In this document: in pieces, positions 18,316-27,483 of the stretch
How positions within the stretch are numbered: the first letter of the stretch is position 1
How the letters are laid out: each line of letters starts with the position of its first letter
From: Curtobacterium salicis
GTDB lineage: Bacteria > Actinomycetota > Actinomycetes > Actinomycetales > Microbacteriaceae
Length of the DNA: 64,000 nucleotides
Reading direction: 5' to 3'
NCBI RefSeq assembly: GCF_011759505.1
Contig: NZ_JAAOYO010000002.1
Span: 744,001 to 808,000, forward strand
Notes under the pieces: model-generated
The model's input: the letters and a program-made list of their open reading frames with translations, nothing else
What the model was told of the DNA's origin: nothing
Databases searched by the model: none
Translations under genes and position numbers: made by a program

Positions 18316-20096
18316 GCCGACAGCCTTCTCCGGGGATTGGGCACGGCGTCCAGCAGCGCGACCGTGTAGTCGTCCTGCGGGTGCTGCAGCACGTCGGCGG
18401 TCCGACCCCGCTCGACCACGGCGCCGTCGTGGAGCACCATGATGTCGTCGGTGATGAGCCGGGCGCTCAACAGGTCGTGCGTGATGTAGAGGAGCGAGAC
18501 GCCCCACTGCTCACGCAGGTCCTCGAGGAGCGCGAGCACCCCGGCACGGAGCGTCACGTCGAGCATCGAGACCGGCTCGTCGGCGATGATCACCTGCGGG
18601 TCGCTCGCCAGTGCCCGAGCGATCACCACGCGCTGCCGCTGCCCGCCGGAGAGCTGGTGCGGGAGCTTCTGCGCGAACTGCTCCACGGGCGTCAGGCCCA
18701 CGGTCTCGAGGAGCTCGAGCACGCGGTGCCGAGCATCGCGACCGCGGAGCCCGGTGTAGTTCACGACCGGACGGGTGAGCGTGTACTCGACCGTGTGCAG
18801 CGGGTTGAGCGCCGAGTACGGGTCCTGGAACACCATCTGCACCTCGGAGCGCAGGTCGCGCATGCCCCGGCGCCCGAGCTTCGCCACGTCGAGGTCGCCG
18901 AACCGGACGGTGCCCGAACTGGGCTTCTCGACGCCGGTGAGCAGCTTCGCGATGGTCGACTTGCCGGAGCCCGACTGGCCGACGAGTGCGAGGGACTGCC
19001 CCGGCTCGAGGGTGAACGACACGTCGCGCACCGCCCGGACCGGGTCCTCACCCCGACGAGGCGGGGCGTACGTCTTCACGAGGTGGTCGACGACGATCGG
19101 GTTCCGCGCCGCACTGCGCTCGCGGGTGCCGACCGTGGCGTGGGAGGTGGTGGCCTCCTGCCGCTTCTCGCCGTGTTCCGCACGCAGCGAGCGGTCCGGG
19201 AACCCCGGGAGGCTCACGACTGAAGCGCGGGGGTCGGCGTAGTGCGACAGGAGCATCTGCGTGTACGGGTCCTGCGGGGCACGGAGCACCTCGCGCGACC
19301 CGCCGTCCTCGACGATCCGGCCCTCGTGCATGACGAGCACGCGCTCGGTGGCCTCGAGGACGATGCCGAGGTCGTGGCTGATGAGCACCGCCGTGAAGCC
19401 CTCGGACCGCTGCAACTCGATGATCGTGTCCATCACCGCGTGCTGCACGAGGACGTCGAGCGCCGTGGTCGGCTCGTCGAACACCATGAGCTGCGGTTCG
19501 AGGGACAGCGCCAGGGCGATCGACACGCGCTGCCGCATGCCGCCGGACAGCTCGCCGGGGAACCGCGCCAGCATCGAGTCGGGCAGCTTCACCTTGCCGA
19601 CGAGCTCCCGCATCCGGCTGTCCCAGCGCTCGCGCGGTACATGCCCGTGGGCTTTGAAGACGTCGATGAAGTGGTTGCGGATCGTCCGCACCGGGTTCAG
19701 CGCGTTCATGCCCGACTGCAGCACCATCGCGAAGCCGCCCTGACGCTGCTGCCGGAGCTCCTCGTCGCCGAGGTCGCGGATGTCCTTTCCCGCGAACACG
19801 ATGCTGCCGCCGTTCGTGCGCGCCGGCGGCTTCTGCAGCCGGGTCAGCGCGTAGCCGAGTGTCGACTTGCCGGACCCGGACTCGCCGACCAGGCCGACGA
19901 ACTCGCCCTTCCGCAGGGAGAACGACACGTGGTCGACCGCCTGGACGGCGGTCTGGCCCGACGACTCGTAGACGACCGACAGGTCGCGGACGTCCAGCAG
20001 GACGTCACCGGCGGTGGATCCGTCGGACGGGAGGCTCGTGGCGGCGCCGGTGGGGGCCTCCAGTCCGGTGGTGGGGACGGGACGTGCGCCGCTCAT
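18312..20096 (-). CDS. Dipeptide/oligosaccharide-type ABC transporter, fused dual ATPase
   Basis: 594 residues: two complete ABC domains of the Dpp/Opp family in one chain. The first has GESGSGKST and LSGGMRQRVSIALAL; the second has GQSGSGKST and LSGGQRQRVVIARAL. Both have D-E-P Walker B motifs, and a linker lies around residues 310-345. Opp-type transporters usually have separate DppD and DppF, which here are joined. ATGA overlaps tie it to the permease gene before and the hydrolase gene after. With a GH1 enzyme in the operon the cargo is probably an oligosaccharide rather than a peptide. Confidence 0.9.
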   Translation of the reverse strand: MSGARPVPTTGLEAPTGAATSLPSDGSTAGDVLLDVRDLSVVYESSGQTAVQAVDHVSFSLRKGEFVGLVGESGSGKSTLGYALTRLQKPPARTNGGSIVFAGKDIRDLGDEELRQQRQGGFAMVLQSGMNALNPVRTIRNHFIDVFKAHGHVPRERWDSRMRELVGKVKLPDSMLARFPGELSGGMRQRVSIALALSLEPQLMVFDEPTTALDVLVQHAVMDTIIELQRSEGFTAVLISHDLGIVLEATERVLVMHEGRIVEDGGSREVLRAPQDPYTQMLLSHYADPRASVVSLPGFPDRSLRAEHGEKRQEATTSHATVGTRERSAARNPIVVDHLVKTYAPPRRGEDPVRAVRDVSFTLEPGQSLALVGQSGSGKSTIAKLLTGVEKPSSGTVRFGDLDVAKLGRRGMRDLRSEVQMVFQDPYSALNPLHTVEYTLTRPVVNYTGLRGRDARHRVLELLETVGLTPVEQFAQKLPHQLSGGQRQRVVIARALASDPQVIIADEPVSMLDVTLRAGVLALLEDLREQWGVSLLYITHDLLSARLITDDIMVLHDGAVVERGRTADVLQHPQDDYTVALLDAVPNPRRRLSA

Positions 20097-21025
20097 GCGG
20101 TCGCCTCCTTGCGCTTCGGGCGCGCGCCCTCGCGCAGCCGCGGGTTGGACACGGCGTCGACGCCGAAGTTGATGAGGGTCAGGCTCATCGCGAGGAGCGC
20201 GATGCAGAGGCCCGGGGCGAACAGCAGGATCCACTGGCCGGTGAGCAGCGCGTTCGAGTTCTGCGCCCAGTAGAGGATCGTGCCCCAGCTGACGATCGAG
20301 GAGTCGCCGAGGCCGAGGAACTCCAGGCCTGCCTCGGCCAGGATCGCGCTCGTGGCGGCGCCGAAGAAGCTGCCGACGATGAGGCTGGTCATGTTCGGCA
20401 GGATCTCGCGGAAGACGATGCGGGGAGCGCTCTCGCCGGAGAACTGCGCGGCGGTCACGAAGTCACGGCCGCGGAGGGACTGCGTCTGGCTGCGCAGGAC
20501 GCGAGCGCCCCAGGCCCAGCCGGTGACGACGATCACCGCGATGATCACCGCGATGCCGCCGTTCTGCAGGTACGCCGCGATGACGATCATGAGCGGCAGG
20601 CCCGGGATCACCAGGAACAGGTTCACGATGAAGCCGATGACCTCGGCGATCCACCCGCGGACGTAGCCCCAGCTGAGGCCGATCGCGACGGCGACGAGCG
20701 TGGACAGGATGCCCGCGACCGCGCCGACCATGACCGAGATGCGGGCGCCGTAGATCAGTTGCGACAGGACGTCCTCGCCGGCGGCGGTGGTGCCCATCCA
20801 GTGGGCCCAGGTGGCGTCCTCACTGCGGGCGAAGCCGTTCTGGCTGGCGCCGTACGGGGCGAGGAGCGGAGCCAGGATCGCCACGAGGACGAACACGGCC
20901 AGGATGATGATGCCGATCCGGGCCTTCGTGTTGGACCAGACGACGCCGAACTGGCGACCGGCGGACCGGAGCCTGGACGGGGTCTGCTGTTCGGGTTCTT
21001 GCGTGCGTACTGCGATCGTGGTCAT
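20093..21025 (-). CDS. ABC transporter permease, DppC type
   Basis: 310 residues. One N-terminal membrane segment, a periplasmic loop, then the BPD transport domain with the EAA loop (RDFVTAAQFSGESAPRIVF) and AEAGLEFLGLG typical of DppC/OppC permeases. About six membrane segments. It is overlapped on both sides by its operon partners (ATGA junctions). Confidence 0.9.
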   Translation of the reverse strand: MTTIAVRTQEPEQQTPSRLRSAGRQFGVVWSNTKARIGIIILAVFVLVAILAPLLAPYGASQNGFARSEDATWAHWMGTTAAGEDVLSQLIYGARISVMVGAVAGILSTLVAVAIGLSWGYVRGWIAEVIGFIVNLFLVIPGLPLMIVIAAYLQNGGIAVIIAVIVVTGWAWGARVLRSQTQSLRGRDFVTAAQFSGESAPRIVFREILPNMTSLIVGSFFGAATSAILAEAGLEFLGLGDSSIVSWGTILYWAQNSNALLTGQWILLFAPGLCIALLAMSLTLINFGVDAVSNPRLREGARPKRKEATA

Positions 21026-22002
21026 CGGCGCGTCCTCGGGTCCAGGACGCCGTACAGCACGTCCACGATGAAGTTGGCGATGAGCACCGACACGGTGATC
21101 ATCAGGAAGAGCGCCTGCATGAGCGGGTAGTCCTGCCCGATGACGGCGTTGAACAGCAGGTAGCCGATGCCCGGGTACCCGAACACCTGCTCGACGAGCA
21201 CCGACCCGCCGACCACACCGCCGAGGGCCAGGCCGAAGCCGGTCAGGTTCGGCAGGATCGCGTTGCGGGCGGCGTAGCGGATGGCGACGGTGCGACCGCG
21301 GAGGCCGTTCGCCTCGGCGAAGGTGACGTAGTCGTCGCCGAGCGTGTTGATCATCGCGTTGCGCATGCCGATGATCCAGCCGCCGAGGCTGGTCACGAGG
21401 ATCGTCACCGCCGGCAGGACCGCGTGCTGCAGGGCGTCGCCGACGAACGCTCCGGACAGACCGGGCGTGGTCGTCGCCGAGTACGCGCCGGTGGTCGGGA
21501 ACCAGTGCAGCACGTAGCCGAGGAAGAACAGCAGGAGCAGCGCCGTCCAGAAGTACGGGAACGTCGACATGAACGACCCCGACAGGGTGGGGAGCGAGTC
21601 GAGCCACGTCCCCCGCTTCCAGGCCGCCGCGATGCCGATCAGGGTGCCGAGGACGAACGCCAGGATCGTCACGACCCCGACCAGGATGAGCGTGTAGGGC
21701 AGGGCCTTGCCGACGAGGTCGCCGACGGGCTGCGGGTAGAACGTGTAGCTCGTGCCGAAGTCGAGGGTGACGACCTGGTGCAGGTAGCTGCCGTACTGGG
21801 CCCAGAGGCTGCCGGTCGGGACGCCGAGCTGGGCCTCGATGGCCTTCTTGGTGGCGTCGGTGACGGGTCCGTTCTGGCTGAGCTTCGCGAGGGCCGCGTC
21901 GCTCGGGCTGCCCGGCATGAGCCGCGGGAGCACGAAGTTCAGCGTGACCGCGGCCCAGAGGGTCAGGACGAAGAGGACGAGTTTCTGCAGGATGTACTTC
22001 AC
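21022..22002 (-). CDS. ABC transporter permease, DppB type
   Basis: 326 residues, GTG start. An N-terminal helix with FVLPRLMPGSP, a large extracytoplasmic loop, and the inner-membrane domain with the EAA loop (VTFAEANGLRGRTVAIRYAA) and a C-terminal DPRTRR. This is the standard DppB/OppB layout. The start overlaps the binding-protein stop as GTGA. Confidence 0.9.
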   Translation of the reverse strand: MKYILQKLVLFVLTLWAAVTLNFVLPRLMPGSPSDAALAKLSQNGPVTDATKKAIEAQLGVPTGSLWAQYGSYLHQVVTLDFGTSYTFYPQPVGDLVGKALPYTLILVGVVTILAFVLGTLIGIAAAWKRGTWLDSLPTLSGSFMSTFPYFWTALLLLFFLGYVLHWFPTTGAYSATTTPGLSGAFVGDALQHAVLPAVTILVTSLGGWIIGMRNAMINTLGDDYVTFAEANGLRGRTVAIRYAARNAILPNLTGFGLALGGVVGGSVLVEQVFGYPGIGYLLFNAVIGQDYPLMQALFLMITVSVLIANFIVDVLYGVLDPRTRR

Positions 22003-23699
22003 TTGGCGTCGTCCTGTTCCTTCAGGATCTCCCGGCCGGCGGCGCTGTCGCGCAGCCGGAGCTTCGAGAAGATGAGCAGCGGAGCCGAGTCGTAGTTCTG
22101 CGGGGCCATGTAGGGGTCCTCCGCGCTCGGCCAGCCGACGAACTTGCCGGTGTTGAACAGGCCCCAGAGCCCGCCGTGGTACATGCCGATGACGGGCAGC
22201 TGGTCGTACACGATGGTCTGCAGCTGGTCGAGGATCTCCTGCTGCCGTGCCGTGTCCGTGGTGGCCTTGTACTCGTCGAGCAGCCGCTGTGTCGCCGGGT
22301 CCCGGTAGCGCTCGTAGTTGTTCACGGTCGACTTGCCGACGGGCTGGTAGAACTCGGTCGACATCAGCGAGTTGAACGCCTGGTAGACGTCGCCGTTGCC
22401 CATGCCGCCCATCGCCATGTCGAAGGTGCCGTTGTTGATCGCCTGCTGGTAGCCGGCGGGCTGCGGGGCGCTGATCGACACCTTGACGCCGATGGCGGTG
22501 AGGTCACGGCGGACCTCCTGCGCGGCGCGGAGCCAGTCGGCGTAGCCGTTCGCGGTCGTGATGGTGATCTCGAGCTGCTTGCCGTCCTTGACGATCTTCC
22601 CGCCCTGCTCGACCCACCCGGACTTCGCGAACGACGCCTTCGCCGCGGCGACGTCCTGCGTGACCATGCCCTTGTCGGGGATGTCGGGGTTCGCGTACCG
22701 CTCCTGGTTCGGCAGGATCAGGCCGGTCTGGGCCGCCGCGGTGAGGTTGCCCTCGGTGGCGGTCTCGGCGATGTCGTCACGGTCGAGCGCGAGGGAGATG
22801 CCCCGGCGGACGTTGACGTCGTCGTACGGCGCCTTCGTCAGGTTCGGGATGAGGCCGATCACGCCGCCCGGCGGGAACCAGTACGTGTTCGTGTCGGATG
22901 CGGCACCCCACGTGCCCTTGACGTCGGAGATGAACGAGTACGCCCAGTCGTAGCCGCGGGTGACGGTGTCGAGCTGCGTGTTCGTCGCCGGCAGCACGAG
23001 GTGCTTGATCGCGATCGTGTCCGCCTGCCAGTACCGCGGGTTCTTGTCCATCGAGTACTGCTGGTCGGAGTAGTTGCCGAGGACGAACGGCCCGGTGCCG
23101 ACGGGGTTCGGGTCACGCCAGGTCGTCGGGTCCGTGACCTTCCCCCAGTGGTGCTCGCCGAGGATGTACGTCTGGCCGATGATCGTCAGGCTCGGGACGT
23201 CGTCGGACTTGAGGTGGAAGACGACGTGGTCGCCCTGCTGCTCGATGGTGTCGATGTGCTGCCAGGCGCCCTTGACGTCCATCGCGGGGAACTTCTTGAG
23301 CAGGTCGAACGTGAAGACGACGTCCTTCGCGGTGAAGGGCGTGCCGTCGGACCACTCGACGCCGTTGCGGATCGTCATGTCGATCGTCCGGGCGTCCGGC
23401 TGCTCCCACGAACTGGCGAGCCAGGGGTTCCGCTTGCCGTCGAGGGGGTTCACCTCGATGAGGGGCTCGTACATCCACTTCGACGCGGTGCGGGCGTTGC
23501 TGATGTACGGGTTGAAGTTGCGGTCGAACAGCGGGTTGCCGTGGTCGGCGTTGATGAGCATCGTGTCCTTGCCGATGCTCGGGTCCGGCTCGGACCGGAC
23601 CTGGATGCTGCAGCCGGTCGCCGCGAGGGCCACGACCGCGATGCCGGCGAGGGCAGCGGCGAGGCGAGCGCGGCGGGCGCGCCGTGGGGGAAGCGTCAT
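21999..23699 (-). CDS. Family 5 extracellular solute-binding lipoprotein
   Basis: 566 residues. Twin-Arg-rich N-terminus, hydrophobic core and lipobox AATGC (Cys about 31) mark a lipoprotein. The mature part is a cluster C binding protein with RNGVEWSDGTPFTAKDVVFTF and GTGPFVLGNYSDQQYSMDKN. Family 5 proteins bind peptides, but many in thermophiles and actinobacteria bind beta-linked oligosaccharides; the GH1 gene favours that here. The ATG gives a proper signal peptide; the upstream extension to 23771 would cross the promoter and operator. First gene of the operon to 16231. Confidence 0.88.
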   Translation of the reverse strand: MTLPPRRARRARLAAALAGIAVVALAATGCSIQVRSEPDPSIGKDTMLINADHGNPLFDRNFNPYISNARTASKWMYEPLIEVNPLDGKRNPWLASSWEQPDARTIDMTIRNGVEWSDGTPFTAKDVVFTFDLLKKFPAMDVKGAWQHIDTIEQQGDHVVFHLKSDDVPSLTIIGQTYILGEHHWGKVTDPTTWRDPNPVGTGPFVLGNYSDQQYSMDKNPRYWQADTIAIKHLVLPATNTQLDTVTRGYDWAYSFISDVKGTWGAASDTNTYWFPPGGVIGLIPNLTKAPYDDVNVRRGISLALDRDDIAETATEGNLTAAAQTGLILPNQERYANPDIPDKGMVTQDVAAAKASFAKSGWVEQGGKIVKDGKQLEITITTANGYADWLRAAQEVRRDLTAIGVKVSISAPQPAGYQQAINNGTFDMAMGGMGNGDVYQAFNSLMSTEFYQPVGKSTVNNYERYRDPATQRLLDEYKATTDTARQQEILDQLQTIVYDQLPVIGMYHGGLWGLFNTGKFVGWPSAEDPYMAPQNYDSAPLLIFSKLRLRDSAAGREILKEQDDAK

Positions 23700-23737
23700 T
23701 GCTCGGTCGACCTCCGTGTCGAGTGGGTACGACCGCC

Positions 23738-23766
23738 AATGTATGCGCTTACATCGGCGGGCGCAA
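23738..23766 (-). promoter_or_regulatory. Promoter with LacI-type operator
   Basis: On the minus strand a -35 TTGCGC (23761-23766), 17-bp spacer and -10 TACATT (23738-23743) precede the binding-protein gene. The 16-bp near-palindrome ATGTATGCGCTTACAT (23739-23754, one mismatched pair) overlaps the -10 and spacer. It fits a LacI-family operator, and the lacI-type gene lies immediately upstream. Confidence 0.7.
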
Positions 23767-23792
23767 GTCACGTGCTCGCACGGGGTGCCGCG

Positions 23793-24893
23793 CTACAGGG
23801 ACGGCGGGCAGCTCTCGCGCAGCAGCACCTCGACGGGGAGCCGCAGGGCCCGCGGCGGTCCCTCGCGGCGATCGAGTCGGTCGACGATCGCCCGGACCGC
23901 CGCGCGCCCCAGGTCCCCCATCGGCTGGTGCACCGTGGTCAGGCGCGGCACCGAGTACCGGCCGGCGTCGATGCCGTCGAACCCCGTCACGACGTCGTCG
24001 TCCGGCACCCGGAGCCCGCGCGCCAGGACCGCGTCGAGCACCCCGAGCGCCGACTGGTCGTTCGAGCAGACGATCGCCCGCGGCACCCGCTCGTCCAGCA
24101 GGGCGCGGGCGAGCTCCCGGGCTCGGACCCGGCCGAAGTCGCCGTGCACGGTCCGGACCACGGCCGGAGCGAGTCCGTGGTCCTCCAGCGCCCGCTTGAA
24201 CCCGGCGGTCCGCTCCTGGTCGTCCGGGGAGTCGACAGGGCCGGCGACGTACGCGATCGACCGGATGCCGAGCCGTCCGATGACGTGCGCGGCGAGCGTG
24301 CGCATGCCTGCGGCGTTGTCGACGCTGATCGAGTCGAAGCCGCGTGAGCGTCGGTCGTCCGCCAACACCACCACGGGGATCCGGCGGGCGACGTGTTCCA
24401 GCAACTCGTCCGGAACGGTCTGCGCCAGCACGGCCAGCCCGTCGACCCGGCCGGCGACGTCGTTCACGATGACGTCCCGGGAGGGACCACGGCCGGCCGC
24501 GACCATGAGCGCCAGGCCGCGCTGCCATGCCTCGGTCTCGGCGCCCCGCAGGACCTCGTCGAAGTACAGGTTCGAGGACGTCGGCTGGGTGACGTGCCGC
24601 CGGTCGTCGACGATGCGGACGCCTCCGTCCGTGACGACGTCCGGCCGTTCGTCCGGCACGACGTCGAACCCCGGCAGCAGCAGGCCCACCACGCCGGTCC
24701 GGCGACCGGCGAGTGCGCGGGCGTTCCCCGAGGGGACGTAGCCGAGGGAGCGGATCGCCGCCTGCACCCGGTCACGCGTGGCCTCGCGGACGGCGTCGGG
24801 CGTGCGGAGGACGCGCGAGACGGTCGCGATCGAGACCCCTGCGGCCGAGGCGACGTCGTAGACCGTGGGAGGTGCGGTGCCCTGCGTGGTCAC
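23793..24893 (-). CDS. LacI-family transcriptional regulator
   Basis: 366 residues. N-terminal LacI HTH (TVYDVASAAGVSIATVSRVL) with the hinge helix (NARALAGRRT), followed by a periplasmic-binding-protein-like effector domain ending LRLPVEVLLRES. GTG 24893 was chosen because GGGAGG lies six bases upstream and the HTH starts about 12 residues later; the ATG at 25097 would only add a non-homologous extension. It is transcribed toward the oligosaccharide operon and probably represses it through the operator at 23739-23754 until a sugar inducer binds. Confidence 0.9.
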   Translation of the reverse strand: MTTQGTAPPTVYDVASAAGVSIATVSRVLRTPDAVREATRDRVQAAIRSLGYVPSGNARALAGRRTGVVGLLLPGFDVVPDERPDVVTDGGVRIVDDRRHVTQPTSSNLYFDEVLRGAETEAWQRGLALMVAAGRGPSRDVIVNDVAGRVDGLAVLAQTVPDELLEHVARRIPVVVLADDRRSRGFDSISVDNAAGMRTLAAHVIGRLGIRSIAYVAGPVDSPDDQERTAGFKRALEDHGLAPAVVRTVHGDFGRVRARELARALLDERVPRAIVCSNDQSALGVLDAVLARGLRVPDDDVVTGFDGIDAGRYSVPRLTTVHQPMGDLGRAAVRAIVDRLDRREGPPRALRLPVEVLLRESCPPSL

Positions 24894-25118
24894 GCCGTGC
24901 CTCCCCTCCCGGTCCGAGCCGCGGGCAGCCCGCCCGGCGACGCCGACCATCCTAGGCAGCGACGGTTCTCCACAGGTCCACGACTGCGCTCTTGCGGACC
25001 GGAGCGCGCAGGACGACACTGGCCCGACCATCCGGGCCGGCTCTGCCGACAGGGCAGCCCGACCAGCAGGGTCTGCCGTCCAGCAGGCCCGTTCCACCAG
25101 CAGGGGAAGGACGACCAG

Positions 25119-25277
25119 ATGTCACAGTCGACTCCGTCCGGACGCAGGGACGCGTACCGGCTCTCCACCGACGAGGCCGAGGTGCGGGAGGCCCTCCTCG
25201 ACCACGACCACGACCCCCACCTGTCGTGGGTGACCGCCCAGCTCGACGGGACGGAGGAACGTCCGCTGGTCGAGTAG
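25119..25277 (+). CDS. Small acidic hypothetical protein
   Basis: 52 residues, Asp/Glu/His-rich (LDHDHDPHLSW), no membrane segment. ATG is preceded by GGGGAAGG eight bases upstream, and codon third positions are G/C-rich. No family recognised. It stands alone, divergent from the lacI gene and convergent with the GntR gene. It could be a small stress or regulatory protein; that it is a gene is likely but not certain. Confidence 0.55.
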   Translation: MSQSTPSGRRDAYRLSTDEAEVREALLDHDHDPHLSWVTAQLDGTEERPLVE

Positions 25278-25375
25278 CGACCGCACGGCTGGCGGCCGGG
25301 ACCGCGACAGGGGTGCGGTCCCCGCCGCCCGCTGTCCCTGTCCCCGTCCCCTGTCCCTGCGGCCGTCGCTGTCGT

Positions 25376-25419
25376 GTCAGGCTCCGGCGGCCACCGCTCC
25401 GGTCAGGCTCCGGCGGCCA
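25376..25419. repeat. 26-bp tandem duplication at GntR 3' end
   Basis: The 18-mer GTCAGGCTCCGGCGGCCA occurs at 25376 and 25402. The second copy contains the stop and last codons of the GntR gene; the first lies just outside, so it looks like a local duplication. Confidence 0.8.
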
Positions 25420-26125
25420 GCCGCTCCGGCGCGCCGACGATCGCCATCCCGGCACCACGGAGCCGCCGCCGCTCCTGGGCGATGAAGCCCAGCAGCCGGT
25501 CGTTGGTGCCCGCGACGTGGGCAGCGACCAGCTCGGCCGCGCGGTCGGCGTCACCGTGTTGCACGGCGTCGAGGATGTCGCTGTGCTCCTGCCACGCGGC
25601 GTCGCGGGCCTCGGGCGTGCGGACCTCGATCCACCGGGTGCGCTCGAGCCGGGTCAGTGCGTCGGCCACGGCGTCGGTGACGAACCGGTTGCCGCCGAGG
25701 GCTGCCAGGTCCAGGTGGAACGTCGAGCCCATCGTGATGCCGGACTGCTGGTCGGGCGTCGGACGCAGGGCATCGAGGTGTGCGCGGACCTCGGCGAGCG
25801 CCTCGGGCTGCGCGCGGGCGACGGCCAGCCGGGCTGCGGCGGGCTCGAGGACACCGCGGAGTTCGGCGAGCGACGCGATCTCGTCGAGGTCGATCGGGGT
25901 GACCGTCCACGAACGCCCCTCGTGCAGGATGAGCCCTTCGCGTTCGAGGCGGGACAGCGCGGCACGGACGGGGGTGCGCGAGGCGTGGAAGCGCGCTTCG
26001 AGCCCGCGCTCCGAGATGCGTTCCCCCGGCGCGATGTCGAGCGTCAGGATCGCGGCACGGAGGTTGTCGTAGAGCTGGGCCGTCTGCGACACGGGTGCTG
26101 CATCGGTCGGTTCGGTCACGGGCAT
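25403..26125 (-). CDS. GntR-family regulator, FadR/FCD subgroup
   Basis: 240 residues. N-terminal winged HTH (LRAAILTLDIAPGERISERGL, SRTPVRAALSRLEREGL) and an all-helical FCD effector domain with the metal-site residues expected in such proteins (FHLDLAALGGN and EHSDILDAV). ATG 26125 is used. A GTG two codons later (26119) is eight bases after a possible -10 TACGCT and may be the leaderless start. It is divergent from an MFS gene, and an operator-like inverted repeat lies between them, so it probably controls that transporter. Confidence 0.88.
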   Translation of the reverse strand: MPVTEPTDAAPVSQTAQLYDNLRAAILTLDIAPGERISERGLEARFHASRTPVRAALSRLEREGLILHEGRSWTVTPIDLDEIASLAELRGVLEPAAARLAVARAQPEALAEVRAHLDALRPTPDQQSGITMGSTFHLDLAALGGNRFVTDAVADALTRLERTRWIEVRTPEARDAAWQEHSDILDAVQHGDADRAAELVAAHVAGTNDRLLGFIAQERRRLRGAGMAIVGAPERLAAGA

Positions 26126-26151
26126 CCAGCGTAGTGCCGTCCGACGCGGGT

Positions 26152-26174
26152 TGGTATACCGTTCCGGTACACCA
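26152..26174. promoter_or_regulatory. GntR-type operator
   Basis: TGGTATACC (26152-26160) and GGTACACCA (26166-26174) form an inverted repeat with one mismatch, centred between the divergent GntR and MFS genes. TGGT-n-ACCA type palindromes are usual for the FadR subgroup. Confidence 0.6.
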
Positions 26175-26196
26175 GCTGAGTCGAGACGGGGAGCAC

Positions 26197-27384
26197 GTGG
26201 TCCGGACACCTGCACGAGCCTGGGTGGTGCTCGCGCTGGGCGTCGCCGCGCAGGCCGCCGGCACCCTCGTCGTCACCGCCCCGGCCCTGCTCATCCCGCA
26301 CCTGCACGCGCAGGGCATGCCGCTCGCGCAGGCCGGTCTGCTCGCGGCGGCACCGACGGCGGGCATGGTCCTGACGCTCATCGCATGGGGCGCCGTGGCG
26401 GACCGGATCGGCGAGCGGGTCGTCATCGCGGGTGGCCTGGTCCTCACCACGCTCGCCGTCGCGGGAGCGTGGCTGGCCGGCGACGACACGGTGCTGCTCG
26501 GGGTGGCGTTCCTGGCCGCGGGGATGACGAGCGCCTCGACGAACGCGGCGAGCGGGCGGGTGGTCGTCGGTTGGTTCCCGAAGGAGCGGCGCGGCCTGGC
26601 GATGGGCATCCGGCAGATGTCGCAGCCGCTCGGCGTGACCCTGGCTGCGGTCACGGTGCCGCAGCTCGCCGAGGTGTCGGGCATCCGCAGCGCCCTGGTC
26701 CTGCCGGTGCTGCTGTGCGCGGTGCTCGCGGTGCTCTGCGCGGTGGGGATCGCCGACCCGCCACGACCGGCACCCGCGCGAGCGGACCCCACCGGCACGG
26801 CCGCGACGAGCACGAACCCCTACCGTGCCACCGGGTTCCTCTGGCGGATCCACGCGGTCTCGATCCTGCTCGTGGTGCCGCAGTTCACGCTCTCGACCTA
26901 CGGGTTGGTCTGGCTCGTGACCCTCGGCTGGTCGACGCCCACCGCCGGGCTGCTGGTCGGGGCCGCGCAGTTCGTCGGCGCCGTCGGCCGGATCCTGGTG
27001 GGCTCCTGGAGCGACCGGGTCGGGTCGCGGGTCGGGCCGCTCCGGGTGGTCGCCGTGTCGGCCGCGGCGGTGATGGCGGTCCTGGCCCTGGTCGACGTGG
27101 CGCACCTGCCCGCGGCCGCCGTGGTGCTCGTCGTGGCGACGAGCGTCACGGTCGCCGACAACGGCCTGGCGTACACGTCCGTCGCCGAGGCAGCGGGTCC
27201 CTCGTGGTCCGGCCGGGCCCTGGGCGCGCAGAACACCGGGCAGTTCATCGCGGCGAGCGCCGTCGGCCCGGGCATCGGCGCACTGGTCGGGCTGGTCGGG
27301 TTCGCCGGGTCGTTCCTGCTCGTCGCCGCGCTGCCGGTGCTGGCCCTGCCCCTCGTGCCTCGGGCGGACCGCTCACACGACTGA
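26197..27384 (+). CDS. MFS transporter, CynX/NimT-like
   Basis: 395 residues with 12 predicted membrane segments. The loop after helix 2 has WGAVADRIGERVV and its repeat after helix 8 has GSWSDRVGSRVGP, the MFS signature pair. It starts at GTG with GGGGAG six bases upstream. The substrate is unknown; anion or organic-acid transporters of the CynX/NimT group look closest in overall pattern. It should be regulated by the divergent GntR protein. Confidence 0.85.
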   Translation: MVRTPARAWVVLALGVAAQAAGTLVVTAPALLIPHLHAQGMPLAQAGLLAAAPTAGMVLTLIAWGAVADRIGERVVIAGGLVLTTLAVAGAWLAGDDTVLLGVAFLAAGMTSASTNAASGRVVVGWFPKERRGLAMGIRQMSQPLGVTLAAVTVPQLAEVSGIRSALVLPVLLCAVLAVLCAVGIADPPRPAPARADPTGTAATSTNPYRATGFLWRIHAVSILLVVPQFTLSTYGLVWLVTLGWSTPTAGLLVGAAQFVGAVGRILVGSWSDRVGSRVGPLRVVAVSAAAVMAVLALVDVAHLPAAAVVLVVATSVTVADNGLAYTSVAEAAGPSWSGRALGAQNTGQFIAASAVGPGIGALVGLVGFAGSFLLVAALPVLALPLVPRADRSHD

Positions 27385-27408
27385 GCGGCCGGTCCGGCCG
27401 CCCCCGCT

Positions 27409-27456
27409 GACGGACGGGAGGTCCGTGACGGCGCCGCCACGGACCTCCCGTCCGTC
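27409..27456. terminator. 19-bp hairpin terminator
   Basis: Perfect 19-bp arms (27409-27427 and 27438-27456) with a 10-base loop, containing GACGGGAGG and its complement. It separates the convergent MFS and aeRF1-like genes and has the same geometry as the hairpin at 46703-46750. Confidence 0.75.
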
Positions 27457-27483
27457 ATCTGCTCACGATCCGACCACGGCGTC

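Noticed and set aside
21424..22095. Plus-strand frame opposite the DppB-type permease
   Set aside because: Charged low-complexity product; the permease reading is supported by motifs and overlaps with its neighbours.
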